Shown here: positions 53,750 to 63,873 of the stretch, in pieces
Position numbering within the stretch: the first letter of the stretch is position 1
How the letters are laid out: every line of letters starts with the position of its first letter
NCBI RefSeq assembly: GCF_000725125.1
Contig: NZ_JFCB01000011.1
Location: 62,001-126,000, forward strand
DNA from: Streptomyces toyocaensis
Lineage (GTDB): Bacteria; Actinomycetota; Actinomycetes; Streptomycetales; Streptomycetaceae
Reading direction: 5' to 3'
DNA: 64,000 nt
The notes under the pieces: model-generated
Database searches by the model: none
What the model was told of the DNA's origin: nothing
Seen by the model: only the letters and a program-made list of their open reading frames with translations
Made by a program: the position numbers and the translations under genes

Positions 53750-53880
53750 GGGGAAGTCCTCAGTTCGGTGGGCAGCACGAATCGCGTGCCGACCAGACTT
53801 CCCGGCGCCCCATGAGACAGCTTTTTGCTTAGTTTATCTAACGTGCTCATGGGACGCACCAGGAGCATCCTGCGGGTACC

Positions 53881-53919
53881 CCGGGGCGCCCCGCGCATGA
53901 CTGCGCGGGGCGCCCCCGG
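53881..53919 (-). terminator. acsA terminator
   Basis: CCGGGGCGCCCCGCGCA (53881-53897) pairs with TGCGCGGGGCGCCCCCGG (53902-53919), with one bulged base, 22 bp after the acsA stop. Confidence 0.85.
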
Positions 53920-53940
53920 TCATGATCGTCCGCCGCCCGC

Positions 53941-55896
<1,956 letters not shown>

Positions 55897-55982
55897 GGCA
55901 TCTGCCTTTCCCAGGGGTGTCCGTTGTGTCCCAGGCCACAGCTCATCAGACCCGGGGGTGCGCTGACAAGGTCCGACGGCCA

Positions 55983-55998
55983 ATTGGTTTAGACCTGT
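55983..55998. promoter_or_regulatory. DasR-responsive-element-like site upstream of acsA
   Basis: ATTGGTTTAGACCTGT matches the remembered DasR consensus ACTGGTCTAGACCACT at 12 of 16 positions, including the TGG...TAGACC core. It lies 87-102 bp before the acsA start codon. DasR control of acetyl-CoA synthetase has been reported in a related actinomycete, to my knowledge. Confidence 0.5.
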
Positions 55999-56096
55999 CG
56001 GGCGCCGAGTGGCGCGGTCTGCGACACCTCTTCCCACGGACCCCGGAGCGAGCCGGTTCAAGAGGTGACATGCCTCTCACACCCGGACGCCCCGCC

Positions 56097-58544
56097 TCAC
56101 ATCGCCAGGTCGGCGGCACGGACGCGGTCGAACACCCTCTCCTCTCCCCGCTCGGTGAGGAGGTAGGCCTGGGCCTCACCCACGTGGAAGTACAGCCCGT
56201 GCAGTTCCAGGGCCTCGTCCTTCAGGGCCCGTGCCACCGATTCGTGGGCGCGCAGGTGCTCCAGTTGCTGCACCACGTTCGTCAGGCAGAGCGCCTCGAC
56301 CGCGTCGGCGGGGGCCCTCCCGGTCAGCCGCGGCGCGGGCCGGCCCGTGTCGCCCAGGCGCTCCAGGCTGGGATGCCCGTGCCGCAGCCAGCGTCTCAGC
56401 GGCGTGCGGGTGCCTCCCGGATCGGAGTCGAGCAGTGCCTGCATCGCACCGCACCCCGAGTGCCCGCACACCGTGATCGAGCGCACCGCCAGCACCTCCA
56501 CGGCGTACTCGATGGCGGCGGCCACCGAGTCGTCGCCGCTCTCCGTGCCGGGCGGGGGCACGAGGTTGCCGACGTTGCGCACCACGAACAGGTCTCCGGG
56601 GCCACTGGAGGTGATCATGGAGGTGACCACTCGCGAATCCGCGCAGGTCAGGAACAGCTGGCCGGGCTGCTGCCCCTCGCGCGCCAGCCGGGCCAGCTCG
56701 CCGCGCACCAGGGGAGCGGTGTTGCGCTGGAACGCGCTGATGCCCCGCACCAGTTGCTCGCCACCGGTGCCGTCCGGCTCCGGCTCGCCCTCAGCGGCCG
56801 ATTCCGCGCCGCGCGCTCGGTCCTCTACGCCCTTGCCGTCGGCCGTGCCCGGCGGCCGGTCGCCGTCCGGCAGTGCCCGCGGGCGCTCGCACTGGTGGTT
56901 GCGCCAGGCCGTCCAGGGCCGGCAGCGGCAGTCGGCGCCGGACGTGACCGGCTCCTCGGGTCCGCCGGCGGGTTCCCCGGAGGTGAGGACCGCCGGTTCG
57001 GCGATCCGCAACCCGGCGCGGCGACCGGTGATCTCCACGGTGCCGCCCCGTGCGGTGTGGGTGCTCTGCCAGTCCTGGAGCGTCTCGTACGCCGCGTGGT
57101 CCATGAAGGAGCCGTCCAGCTCCACGACGACCTGGGCGCCTTGGGGCACGTGATGCAGCGCGCGGCTGAGCCGTGGCACCGCGAGGAACGTCAACTGCCC
57201 CCGGACATGAACGTGATGGGATCCTTCCCCTTCCTCGTGGGTGATGCGCGTGCGGGTGAGGCGGTGCAGGGCGACGGCGACGGCGACGGCGATGCCGAGA
57301 GCCACACCCTCCAGGACGCCGAAGCCGACGACGCCGAGGGTGGTCACGGCGTAGACCAGCACTTCGCGGTGGCGGGTCACCGTGCGGATGTGGTGCAGGG
57401 ACACCATCTGGATACCGACGGCCATCACCAGGGCGGCGAGGGAGGCGAGCGGGATGAACTCCAGGAGAGGGACCATCAGCAGCGCGGCCGCCACCACGAG
57501 AACGCCGTGCAGCATCGTGGAGTTCCGGCTCACGGCACCCGCGTGGACGTTCGCGGAACTGCGCACCGCGACTCCGGCCACGGGCAGTCCCCCGAGGGAG
57601 CCGGAGACGATGTTGGCCGCGCCCTGCCCGAGCAGTTCGCGGTCCAGGTCGGACCGCCCGACGGGGCCGGCCCCGAGGCGGCCGGACACCAGCTTGTCCA
57701 CGGCCACCGCGCCGAGCAGCGACTGCACACTGCACACCAGCGTCGTGGTGAGCACGGCGGTGACGAGGCCGAGCACGGGCCCCTCGGGCAGTCCGGCCAG
57801 GGCGTGGTTGCGCCAGGACGGCAGATCCACCTTGGGCAGGACGAGCCCGGCCGCCGCGGCGACCGTGGTCGCCCCGGCGACGGCGACGAGTGCGGCCGGA
57901 ACCGCACGCAGCAGGCGTCCGGCCCGTCCGGGGAGCCGCGGCCAGAGCAGCAGCAGAGTGAGGGTCAGCACGCTCACCGACAGGGCCGCGGGGTGCAGGT
58001 TCGCCAACTGGGCGGGAAGGGCGCGGAGGTTGTCGGGGACCGAGCTCTGCGGGGTGCCGCCGAGGACGATGTGCAACTGGGCGACGGCGATGGTGACACC
58101 GATGCCGGCGAGCATGCCGTGCACGATCGCGGGACTCACGGCGAGCGCGCCGCGGGCCACCCGCAGACAGCCGAGACCGAGCTGGGCGAGGCCGGCGAGG
58201 ACGGTGATGGCGCAGGTCGCCCGCCATCCGTACTGCTGGATGATGTCGGCGGTGACGACGGTGAGTCCCGCGGCCGGACCGCTGACCTGGAGCGGGGAGC
58301 CGCCGATCCGCCCGGCGACGATTCCGCCCACGGCGGCGGCGACCAGGCCGGCCTGGAGCGGTGCGCCGGTGGCGAGGGCGATACCCAGGGACAGGGGAAG
58401 GGCGATCAGGAAGACCGCGATCGCGGCCGACACATCGGCGCCCGCGATGCGGAAACGGCGGGGCCCGGGGGGCGGGCTGTGAGGCGGATGGGTGCGCTCG
58501 GTGTGGTCCGAATCGAGGGTGCGGGCGGGAACGCAGGCTGACAT
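56097..58544 (-). CDS. SulP anion transporter fused to beta-carbonic anhydrase
   Basis: A natural fusion of 815 residues. Residues about 35-430 are a SulP transporter with ten or more helices (DVSAAIAVFLIALPLSLGIA, SGPAAGLTVVTADII, GLVTAVLTTTLVCSVQSLLG). Residues about 440-510 are a STAS-like domain (VVVELDGSFMDHAAYETLQD). From about residue 600 comes a beta-carbonic anhydrase with the zinc ligands in LTCADSRVVTS (C-x-D-x-R) and ITVCGHSGCGAMQALL (HxxC). The likely job is bicarbonate or sulfate uptake coupled to CO2/bicarbonate interconversion. The ATG at 58544 has AAGGAGA upstream. Confidence 0.93.
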   Translation of the reverse strand: MSACVPARTLDSDHTERTHPPHSPPPGPRRFRIAGADVSAAIAVFLIALPLSLGIALATGAPLQAGLVAAAVGGIVAGRIGGSPLQVSGPAAGLTVVTADIIQQYGWRATCAITVLAGLAQLGLGCLRVARGALAVSPAIVHGMLAGIGVTIAVAQLHIVLGGTPQSSVPDNLRALPAQLANLHPAALSVSVLTLTLLLLWPRLPGRAGRLLRAVPAALVAVAGATTVAAAAGLVLPKVDLPSWRNHALAGLPEGPVLGLVTAVLTTTLVCSVQSLLGAVAVDKLVSGRLGAGPVGRSDLDRELLGQGAANIVSGSLGGLPVAGVAVRSSANVHAGAVSRNSTMLHGVLVVAAALLMVPLLEFIPLASLAALVMAVGIQMVSLHHIRTVTRHREVLVYAVTTLGVVGFGVLEGVALGIAVAVAVALHRLTRTRITHEEGEGSHHVHVRGQLTFLAVPRLSRALHHVPQGAQVVVELDGSFMDHAAYETLQDWQSTHTARGGTVEITGRRAGLRIAEPAVLTSGEPAGGPEEPVTSGADCRCRPWTAWRNHQCERPRALPDGDRPPGTADGKGVEDRARGAESAAEGEPEPDGTGGEQLVRGISAFQRNTAPLVRGELARLAREGQQPGQLFLTCADSRVVTSMITSSGPGDLFVVRNVGNLVPPPGTESGDDSVAAAIEYAVEVLAVRSITVCGHSGCGAMQALLDSDPGGTRTPLRRWLRHGHPSLERLGDTGRPAPRLTGRAPADAVEALCLTNVVQQLEHLRAHESVARALKDEALELHGLYFHVGEAQAYLLTERGEERVFDRVRAADLAM

Positions 58545-58874
58545 GGTGTCCCGTCTCCTTCGGGTCTGCGCGGTCGCTCGACTGGTGGACGCGCTCGGTG
58601 GCGGGGCGGTCGTGGCCGAGGGGGAGCCCCGGAACGGCACGGCGTGGCAACAATCAGTAAATGAATCGTAATTCCGAGTAAAGCGCTGGCATAGACTTTC
58701 CGGGCAAATGGGGGAATCAATCACCCCAGCGAGTGAAGTGGTTATTTCATCGGCTTGTCGTATTAATTCGTTCTTCCTTCCATGCGACGTTGGCGGCGCT
58801 GTCGGCACGGACCGGCACAGCACCAGACAACGCCCTCATCGAGCTCGGCCCGAGAGAAGGAAGAAGGTGGGCGG

Positions 58875-60146
58875 ATGGCCGCCACCCACAGGATCGCCGC
58901 GGGCACCGTGATCGCCGCGGTCTGCGTCGCCTCGCTCGCCGGCTGCGGCACCGGCCCCGACGGCACCGGCGAGCACGCGCGGAACCAGGAGAAGGCCCAC
59001 CCGGCCCCCGCGCCGAAGAACGTCGTCCGGCTGATCGGCGACGGCTCCACCGCGTACACCGGAGCGCAGCCGCACCTGCCCCGGCCCGAGCGGCTGAAGC
59101 CGGGTGAGAAGCCCCCGCAGTTCGTCGTCTTCTCCTGGGACGGCGCGGGCGAGGACAGCCAGCGGCTCTTCTCCCACTTCCGCAAGGTCGCCCGGGAGAA
59201 CAACGCGACCATGACGTACTTCCTGAGCGGCGTGTACCTGCTCCCGGAGGAGAAGCGTGATCTGTACCGGCCGCCTCAGCACTCCCCGGGCCGCTCCGAC
59301 ATCGGCTTCAACGACCGGCAGGGCATTGCCGACACCGTGGAGCAGCTGCGTCTGGCCTGGCTCGAGGGCAACGAGATCGGCACCCACTTCAACGGGCACT
59401 TCTGCGGCAGCGCCGGCGGGGTCGGCGCATGGTCGGTGGCGGACTGGAAGGACGAGATCGCCCAGGCCAAGCGCTTCGTGAGGACCTGGAAGACCAACGC
59501 GGGCATGAAGAACGCGGCGCCGCTGCCCTTCGACTACGACAAGGAGCTCATCGGCGCGCGCACCCCGTGCCTGGAGGGGCAGAAGAACTTCATGAGGGCC
59601 GCGCGGGAACTCGGCTTCCGCTACGACACCAGCGGGGTCAACAACCAGGTGTGGCCGAAGAAGAAGCAGGGGCTGTGGGATCTGTCGATGCAGCTCGTGC
59701 CCTTTCCCGGGCACCGCTTCGAACAGCTCACCATGGACTACAACTTCATGGTCAACCAGTCCGGTACCACCACCCAGGGCGACCCCGCCAAACACGCGCT
59801 CTGGGGCGACCAGATGCGGGACGGCCTGCTCCAGGGCTTCGAGCGGGCCTACCGGGGCAACAGGGCGCCCCTGATCATCGGCAACCACTTCGAGTCCTGG
59901 AACGGCGGCACCTACATGCGCGCCGTCGAGGAGGTGGTCGAGACGGTGTGCAACAAGCCCGACGTCCGCTGTGTCTCCTTCCGGCAGCTGGCGGACTGGC
60001 TGGACGCCCAGGACCCGGCGACGCTCGCGAAGCTGCGCACGCTGGGCGTCGGCGAGGCCCCCAAGAAGGGCTGGGCGTCCTTCCTGTCCGGCGGCCCCGC
60101 CCCGGCTCCCAAGGGGGCCCCCGGGTCCCCGGCGGCGAAGGGGTGA
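58875..60146 (+). CDS. lipoprotein with polysaccharide deacetylase-like domain
   Basis: A 423-residue protein with a lipobox (VCVASLAGCGTG, cysteine near residue 23) after a short basic start, so it should be lipid-anchored outside. After a Pro/Lys linker comes a NodB/CE4-like barrel: QFVVFSWDGAGEDSQRLFSH (the SFDD-type first motif), FLSGVYLL, GNEIGTHFNGHFCG (second motif with metal histidines), and APLIIGNHFESWNGGTY. Substrates would be wall polymers or secreted glycans. The ATG at 58875 follows AAGGTGGG. Confidence 0.85.
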   Translation: MAATHRIAAGTVIAAVCVASLAGCGTGPDGTGEHARNQEKAHPAPAPKNVVRLIGDGSTAYTGAQPHLPRPERLKPGEKPPQFVVFSWDGAGEDSQRLFSHFRKVARENNATMTYFLSGVYLLPEEKRDLYRPPQHSPGRSDIGFNDRQGIADTVEQLRLAWLEGNEIGTHFNGHFCGSAGGVGAWSVADWKDEIAQAKRFVRTWKTNAGMKNAAPLPFDYDKELIGARTPCLEGQKNFMRAARELGFRYDTSGVNNQVWPKKKQGLWDLSMQLVPFPGHRFEQLTMDYNFMVNQSGTTTQGDPAKHALWGDQMRDGLLQGFERAYRGNRAPLIIGNHFESWNGGTYMRAVEEVVETVCNKPDVRCVSFRQLADWLDAQDPATLAKLRTLGVGEAPKKGWASFLSGGPAPAPKGAPGSPAAKG

Positions 60147-60149
60147 GCG

Positions 60150-61130
60150 TCAGGCGGGCGCCGTGACGCTCTCGCCGAGCACGAAGCCGGGGTCGACCTG
60201 GGCCGCCAGGTCGACCCCCGTGCGCTCGTTCCCCCACGACCGGGCGTTCCTCAGATGGAAGTGCACCATCTGGCGGGTGTAGCGCTCCCGGTCCCGCAGT
60301 CCGTACATCGCGTCGGCGGCCGAGTGCAGCAGGCGCAGGGCGTGGCGGTTGGGCTCCTCCAGGAGTTCGAACCGCGGCGGCCGGCCCTTCTCCAGGGACC
60401 GGACCCAGTCGGAGTGCCCCACTGTCACCAGCAGGTCGTCCCCGACCTCCGCCCGGAGGAAGTCGAGGTCGTCCGGGCCCTGCACCTTGTTGCCGACGAC
60501 CTTGAGGGCCACGCCGAAGTCGCGCGCGTACTCCTTGTACTGGCGATAGACGGAGACGCCCTTCCGGGTCGGCTCGGCCACGAGGAACGTGATGTCGAAG
60601 CGGGTGAACATGCCGGAGGCGAAGGAGTCCGAGCCGGCGGTCATGTCGACCACGACGTACTCGCCGGGGCCGTCCACCAGGTGGTTCAGGCACAGCTCCA
60701 CCGCTCCGGTCTTGGAGTGGTAGCAGGCGACTCCCAGGTCGGCCTCGGTGAAGGAGCCGGTGACCATCAGACGGACGGTCCCGCCGTCGAGTTCCACCGG
60801 GCGGGCGCAGGCGTCGTAGACCGGATTGTCCTCGCACACCCGCAGCAGCCGGGAACCCTCGCCGGGCGGCGTCGTCTTGATCATGGTCTCGGCGGACGCG
60901 ATGCGCGGGTTGGTCCCGCGCAGGTAGTCCTTGATCAGTGGCAGGTGCTCGCCCATCGCGGGCAGGGCGGCCGCATCCGCCTCGTCCAGGCCCAGCGCGG
61001 TCCCGAGGTGCTGGTTGATGTCGGCGTCGACCGCGATCACCGGGGCGCCGCACGCCGCGAGCCGACGGATGAAGAGGGAGGACAGGGTCGTCTTTCCGCT
61101 GCCGCCCTTCCCTACGAAAGCAATTTTCAT
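60150..61130 (-). CDS. ParA/MinD-family ATPase (CooC-like)
   Basis: A 326-residue deviant Walker A ATPase: MKIAFVGKGGSGKTTLSSLF, with the switch VIAVDADINQHLG and VVVDMTAGSDSFASG. This switch region resembles CooC-type maturation ATPases rather than chromosome-partition ParA. VGNKVQGPDD follows where these ATPases keep NK-x. No partner metalloenzyme or ParB is adjacent. The ATG at 61130 is preferred; in-frame GTG and TTG codons lie two and three codons upstream. The stop is four bases from that of the convergent deacetylase-like gene. Confidence 0.88.
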   Translation of the reverse strand: MKIAFVGKGGSGKTTLSSLFIRRLAACGAPVIAVDADINQHLGTALGLDEADAAALPAMGEHLPLIKDYLRGTNPRIASAETMIKTTPPGEGSRLLRVCEDNPVYDACARPVELDGGTVRLMVTGSFTEADLGVACYHSKTGAVELCLNHLVDGPGEYVVVDMTAGSDSFASGMFTRFDITFLVAEPTRKGVSVYRQYKEYARDFGVALKVVGNKVQGPDDLDFLRAEVGDDLLVTVGHSDWVRSLEKGRPPRFELLEEPNRHALRLLHSAADAMYGLRDRERYTRQMVHFHLRNARSWGNERTGVDLAAQVDPGFVLGESVTAPA

Positions 61131-61218
61131 GTTCACCAAGAGTAAGGTACCGGTGCCTCTGCGTCACAGCAGGGCGTGAAGAAGACCACTCCATCGTGGG
61201 GCGGGCGCTCCGGGTGCG

Positions 61219-61224
61219 TAGTGT
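61219..61224 (+). promoter_or_regulatory. -10 element of a leaderless promoter
   Basis: TAGTGT ends seven bases before the ATG at 61232. Confidence 0.5.
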
Positions 61225-61231
61225 CGTACTC

Positions 61232-62056
61232 ATGAGTACGACAGGCGCGACCGCCGACCCGCTCGCGGCCCTGGGTGCCCTGCCCGGTGTGGCCGATTCC
61301 GTGGAGTCCGTACGCAAGGCCGTGGACCGGGTCTACGGGCACCGGGTCATGCGGCGGCGCAGCAACGAGATCACCTCCGAGGCGGCGCTGCGCGGCGCCC
61401 GTGGCTCGGCGGCGCTGTCGGGCGCCGACTGGGCCCTTGAAGAAGTGCGCCGGCGCAGCGACTTCAGCGGCGACGACGAGGCGCGCACCATGGGCGCCGC
61501 CTTGCGCCTGACCGCCGAGGCGGGGCAACTGCTGTCCATCTGGCGGCAGTCGCCCCTGCGGGTGCTGGCACGGCTGCACCTGGTCGCGGCGGCCGACGAG
61601 GCGGAGCGGACCGGGCGGCCCCGGCAGGAGGGCGAACCGGTCGACGAGCCCTTGATCGGACTGCCGCTGCCGAGCGCGGCGGAGGCACACGGCAGGCTGG
61701 AGGGGCTGTCCGAGCTGATCGTCGCGGGCGGTTCCGCACCGGCGCTGGTGACGGCCGCCGTGGTGCACGGCGAACTCCTCGCCCTGCGCCCCTTCACCTC
61801 CCACAACGGGCTGGTGGCGCGCACGGCCGAACGCGTCGTTCTGGTCGGCAGCGGACTCGACCCGAAGTCGGTCTGCCCCGCCGAGGTCGGACATGCCGAG
61901 CTGGGACGGGACGCCTATCTGGAGGCACTGGAGGGCTATGTCTCCGGCACCCCCGAGGGAGTGGCCGCCTGGATCGCCCACTGTGGGCGGGCCGTGACAC
62001 TCGGGGCGCGCGAGTCGACCGCGGTGTGCGAGGCACTGCAGCGCGGAGCGGCGTGA
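61232..62056 (+). CDS. degenerate Fic-like protein
   Basis: A 274-residue protein. VVHGELLALRPFTSHNGLVARTAER (seen in parts) aligns with the Fic active loop H-P-F-x-x-x-N-G-R-x-x-R. The catalytic histidine is replaced by arginine and the Gly-Arg by Gly-Leu, so AMPylation is unlikely. An N-terminal helix has an Arg-rich section (GHRVMRRRSNEITSEAALRG) and SGADWALEEVRRRSDFSGDD, an S-x-x-x-E-G-like region that resembles an inhibitory helix. Older databases call the S. coelicolor counterpart an oxidoreductase, which I cannot support. The message is probably leaderless. Confidence 0.7.
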   Translation: MSTTGATADPLAALGALPGVADSVESVRKAVDRVYGHRVMRRRSNEITSEAALRGARGSAALSGADWALEEVRRRSDFSGDDEARTMGAALRLTAEAGQLLSIWRQSPLRVLARLHLVAAADEAERTGRPRQEGEPVDEPLIGLPLPSAAEAHGRLEGLSELIVAGGSAPALVTAAVVHGELLALRPFTSHNGLVARTAERVVLVGSGLDPKSVCPAEVGHAELGRDAYLEALEGYVSGTPEGVAAWIAHCGRAVTLGARESTAVCEALQRGAA

Positions 62057-62098
62057 ACGGGACGGCCTGAATGCCGCTCCAGGGAACCGCGCGAAGAT

Positions 62099-62126
62099 GC
62101 GGCGGTACGAATACTCGTACCGCCGC
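62099..62126. terminator. 12-bp perfect hairpin after the Fic-like gene
   Basis: GCGGCGGTACGA (62099-62110) and TCGTACCGCCGC (62115-62126) flank ATAC. It ends the rightward Fic-like gene, and on the other strand it directly follows the 6S-like structure. Confidence 0.85.
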
Positions 62127-62127
62127 T

Positions 62128-62301
62128 GGCATGTTCACCGCGTTACCAAGCGTCCTCGATATATGCCCATCAGGTCGGGGACTTTGCCCGTCACCTGGTG
62201 CGGCTGGCCCGTAATCGACGGGTCGACGTCGCGTGGGTTCCCGGTGTTCATGCTCGGTCCGTGGGGCCGAATGCGTGGTAAAGGTGATCCTCTCGGATGC
62301 C
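62128..62301. ncRNA. ssrS-like: 6S-like RNA candidate
   Basis: A 174-nt segment folds end to end. GGCAT (62128) pairs with ATGCC (62297). TCACC (62135) pairs with GGTGA (62283). TTACCAAGCGT (62143-62153) pairs with ATGCGTGGTAA (62271-62281) with one mismatch. A large central bubble and an apical stem follow (CCCGT-AATCG-ACGGG inside). This closing helix, bubble and apical stem layout is that of 6S RNA. Location also fits: I recall the S. coelicolor 6S-like RNA scr3559 between the same two genes. Both strands fold, and neither has an obvious promoter, so strand is left open. Confidence 0.55.
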
Positions 62302-62460
62302 CTTGGTCTCGCGGGCCGACACGTCCTTTGTACTCCGGTTCCGAAGCGGGCGGAAGTTCCGGGCCTGCTTCTTTACTTTTGTGTTCAAACGCGTGCCAAA
62401 CGGGCGCCGATATGACGAAGGCGGGCGGCGATCGCCCGCGCGGCCCGTGAAACGGAGCGG

Positions 62461-63282
62461 TCAGGCCGCCGGGGCGCGGCGCCGGCTGGCGTACCAGACG
62501 AGGCCCGCGGTGGCCGCCGCGGCTCCTATCGCGGCAGCCGCGACGAGCGCGGGGCGCGGCGGTACGGCGAACGCGGGGAAGCGCTGCTTCAGTCGCACCG
62601 GCCGGTGGAAGTCGAGGATCGGCCAGTCCCGCGCGAGGGCCTCGCGACGCAGCGCGCGGTCCGGGTTCACGGCGTGCGGGTGGCCCACGGACTCCAGCAT
62701 CGGCACATCGGTCACGGAGTCGCTGTAGGCGTAGCAGCGGGCCAGGTCGTAGCCCTCGGACTCGGCCAGTTCCCGGATCGCCTCGGCCTTCGTCGGCCCG
62801 TACGCGTAGTACTCCACCTCGCCGGTGAAGCACCCGTCGCCGCCCACGACCATGCGGGTGGCGACGACCCGGTCGGCGCCGAGGAGTTCGCCGATCGGTT
62901 CGACCACCTCGGCGCCCGACGTGGACACGATCACGACGTCGCGCCCCGCGGTGTGGTGCTCCTCGATGAGGGTGGCGGCCTCGTCGTAGATGATCGGGTC
63001 GATCAGGTCGTGCAGCGTCTCGGCGACGATCTCCCTCACCTGCTGCACGTTCCAGCCGCGGCACAGGGCGGACAGATACTTGCGCATCCGCTCCATCTGG
63101 TCGTGATCCGCGCCGCCGGCGAGGAACACGAACTGGGCGTATGCGGTGCGCAGGACCGCCCTGCGGTTGATCAGGCCGCCTTGGTAGAAGGACTTGCTGA
63201 ACGTGAGCGTGCTCGACTTCGCAATGACCGTCTTGTCCAGGTCAAAGAAGGCGGCTGTGCGAGGCAAGGAGTGGTTTTCCAC
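62461..63282 (-). CDS. HAD-superfamily (subfamily IB) phosphatase, IMD-type
   Basis: A phosphatase of about 273 residues. HAD motifs are I AAFFDLDKTVIAKSS, II VVIVSTSGAEVV, III with the lysine in YYAYGPTKAEAIRELA, and IV CYAYSDSVTDVPMLESVG. A C-terminal membrane helix (ALVAAAAIGAAAATAGLVWY) anchors it. It matches the M. tuberculosis Rv3661 type and the Streptomyces inhibitor-of-morphological-differentiation protein. The GTG at 63282 is chosen because TATGCT, a -10 box, ends six bases upstream (leaderless); an ATG at 63306 is in frame. It is divergent from 6C RNA and ssd, an order shared with mycobacteria. Confidence 0.92.
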   Translation of the reverse strand: MENHSLPRTAAFFDLDKTVIAKSSTLTFSKSFYQGGLINRRAVLRTAYAQFVFLAGGADHDQMERMRKYLSALCRGWNVQQVREIVAETLHDLIDPIIYDEAATLIEEHHTAGRDVVIVSTSGAEVVEPIGELLGADRVVATRMVVGGDGCFTGEVEYYAYGPTKAEAIRELAESEGYDLARCYAYSDSVTDVPMLESVGHPHAVNPDRALRREALARDWPILDFHRPVRLKQRFPAFAVPPRPALVAAAAIGAAAATAGLVWYASRRRAPAA

Positions 63283-63312
63283 GCCATGAGCATAGGGGCA
63301 GCCCATTCGGCG

Positions 63313-63318
63313 TAAGGT
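63313..63318 (+). promoter_or_regulatory. possible rightward -10 element before 6C RNA
   Basis: TAAGGT on the plus strand could start a transcript near 63325 that would cover the 6C RNA (about 140 nt). A closer candidate start lies around 63395-63400 with GCTAAC at 63387-63392 as -10. Confidence 0.3.
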
Positions 63319-63394
63319 GGGGCGTGTGGGTTTGCCTGAGAAGGCTCTCGGGTACACCATGGAAGTCACGGATCGTTCGCGACCGTGCTAACCC

Positions 63395-63465
63395 GGCCCG
63401 ACTCCTCCCCCCCCGAGTCGGCCGTGGGGACGACCCCCGCTCTCCCCCCCGGCGGGGGTCGTCGC
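63395..63465 (+). ncRNA. 6C RNA
   Basis: Two consecutive hairpins with cytosine-rich loops. Hairpin 1 pairs CCGACTC (63398-63404) with GAGTCGG (63415-63421), with a loop ending in eight C. Hairpin 2 pairs GACGACCCCCGC (63429-63440) perfectly over 12 bp with 63452-63463, with a loop containing seven C. This is the defining pattern of the actinobacterial 6C RNA. The setting, HAD gene on one side and ssd on the other, matches the mycobacterial homologue B11. Plus strand is assigned because B11 is encoded in the same direction as ssd. In mycobacteria it uses its C-rich loops to bind target mRNAs. Confidence 0.88.
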
Positions 63466-63873
63466 ATGTCCGGACGCATTTTCCACGCTTCTGCCCCACT
63501 TGAGGTGCCATGCCTGGTGTCGTCGGGGCAGATTTGTCATGCGCATGACTGATTACCCATGGTAGCCATCGGACTGCCCTGCGGAACTCGCACAGAAGGC
63601 GCCCTGGACTCACCGGTATGGGTGACCGCGATATTCACAGCCGTCGTCCCGTCCACAGTTTTCGACCAAGATCCACGAGTTTTTCCGGATGGCTGCACCG
63701 TGATTCCGGCGCGACCCGCCCGCCGCGAGTTCACGGCCGGTTCCGTTTGCCGGGTCGCGCCGGGCCGGTTTCCGCCGGCCGCTCGCAGGAAGGCCGCTCG
63801 CCGGCTCTTCACCCGTCCGGGAACCGCGAGGCCGCAGGGGCATCGCGGGACCACACAGCAAAGGGGGACGAAC
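63466..63873 (+). other. non-coding leader of ssd
   Basis: About 400 bp between 6C RNA and ssd with no convincing gene. It contains several T-rich patches (for example near 63650-63690) and GC-rich dyads around 63740-63800. The ssd promoter must lie here. Confidence 0.45.
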
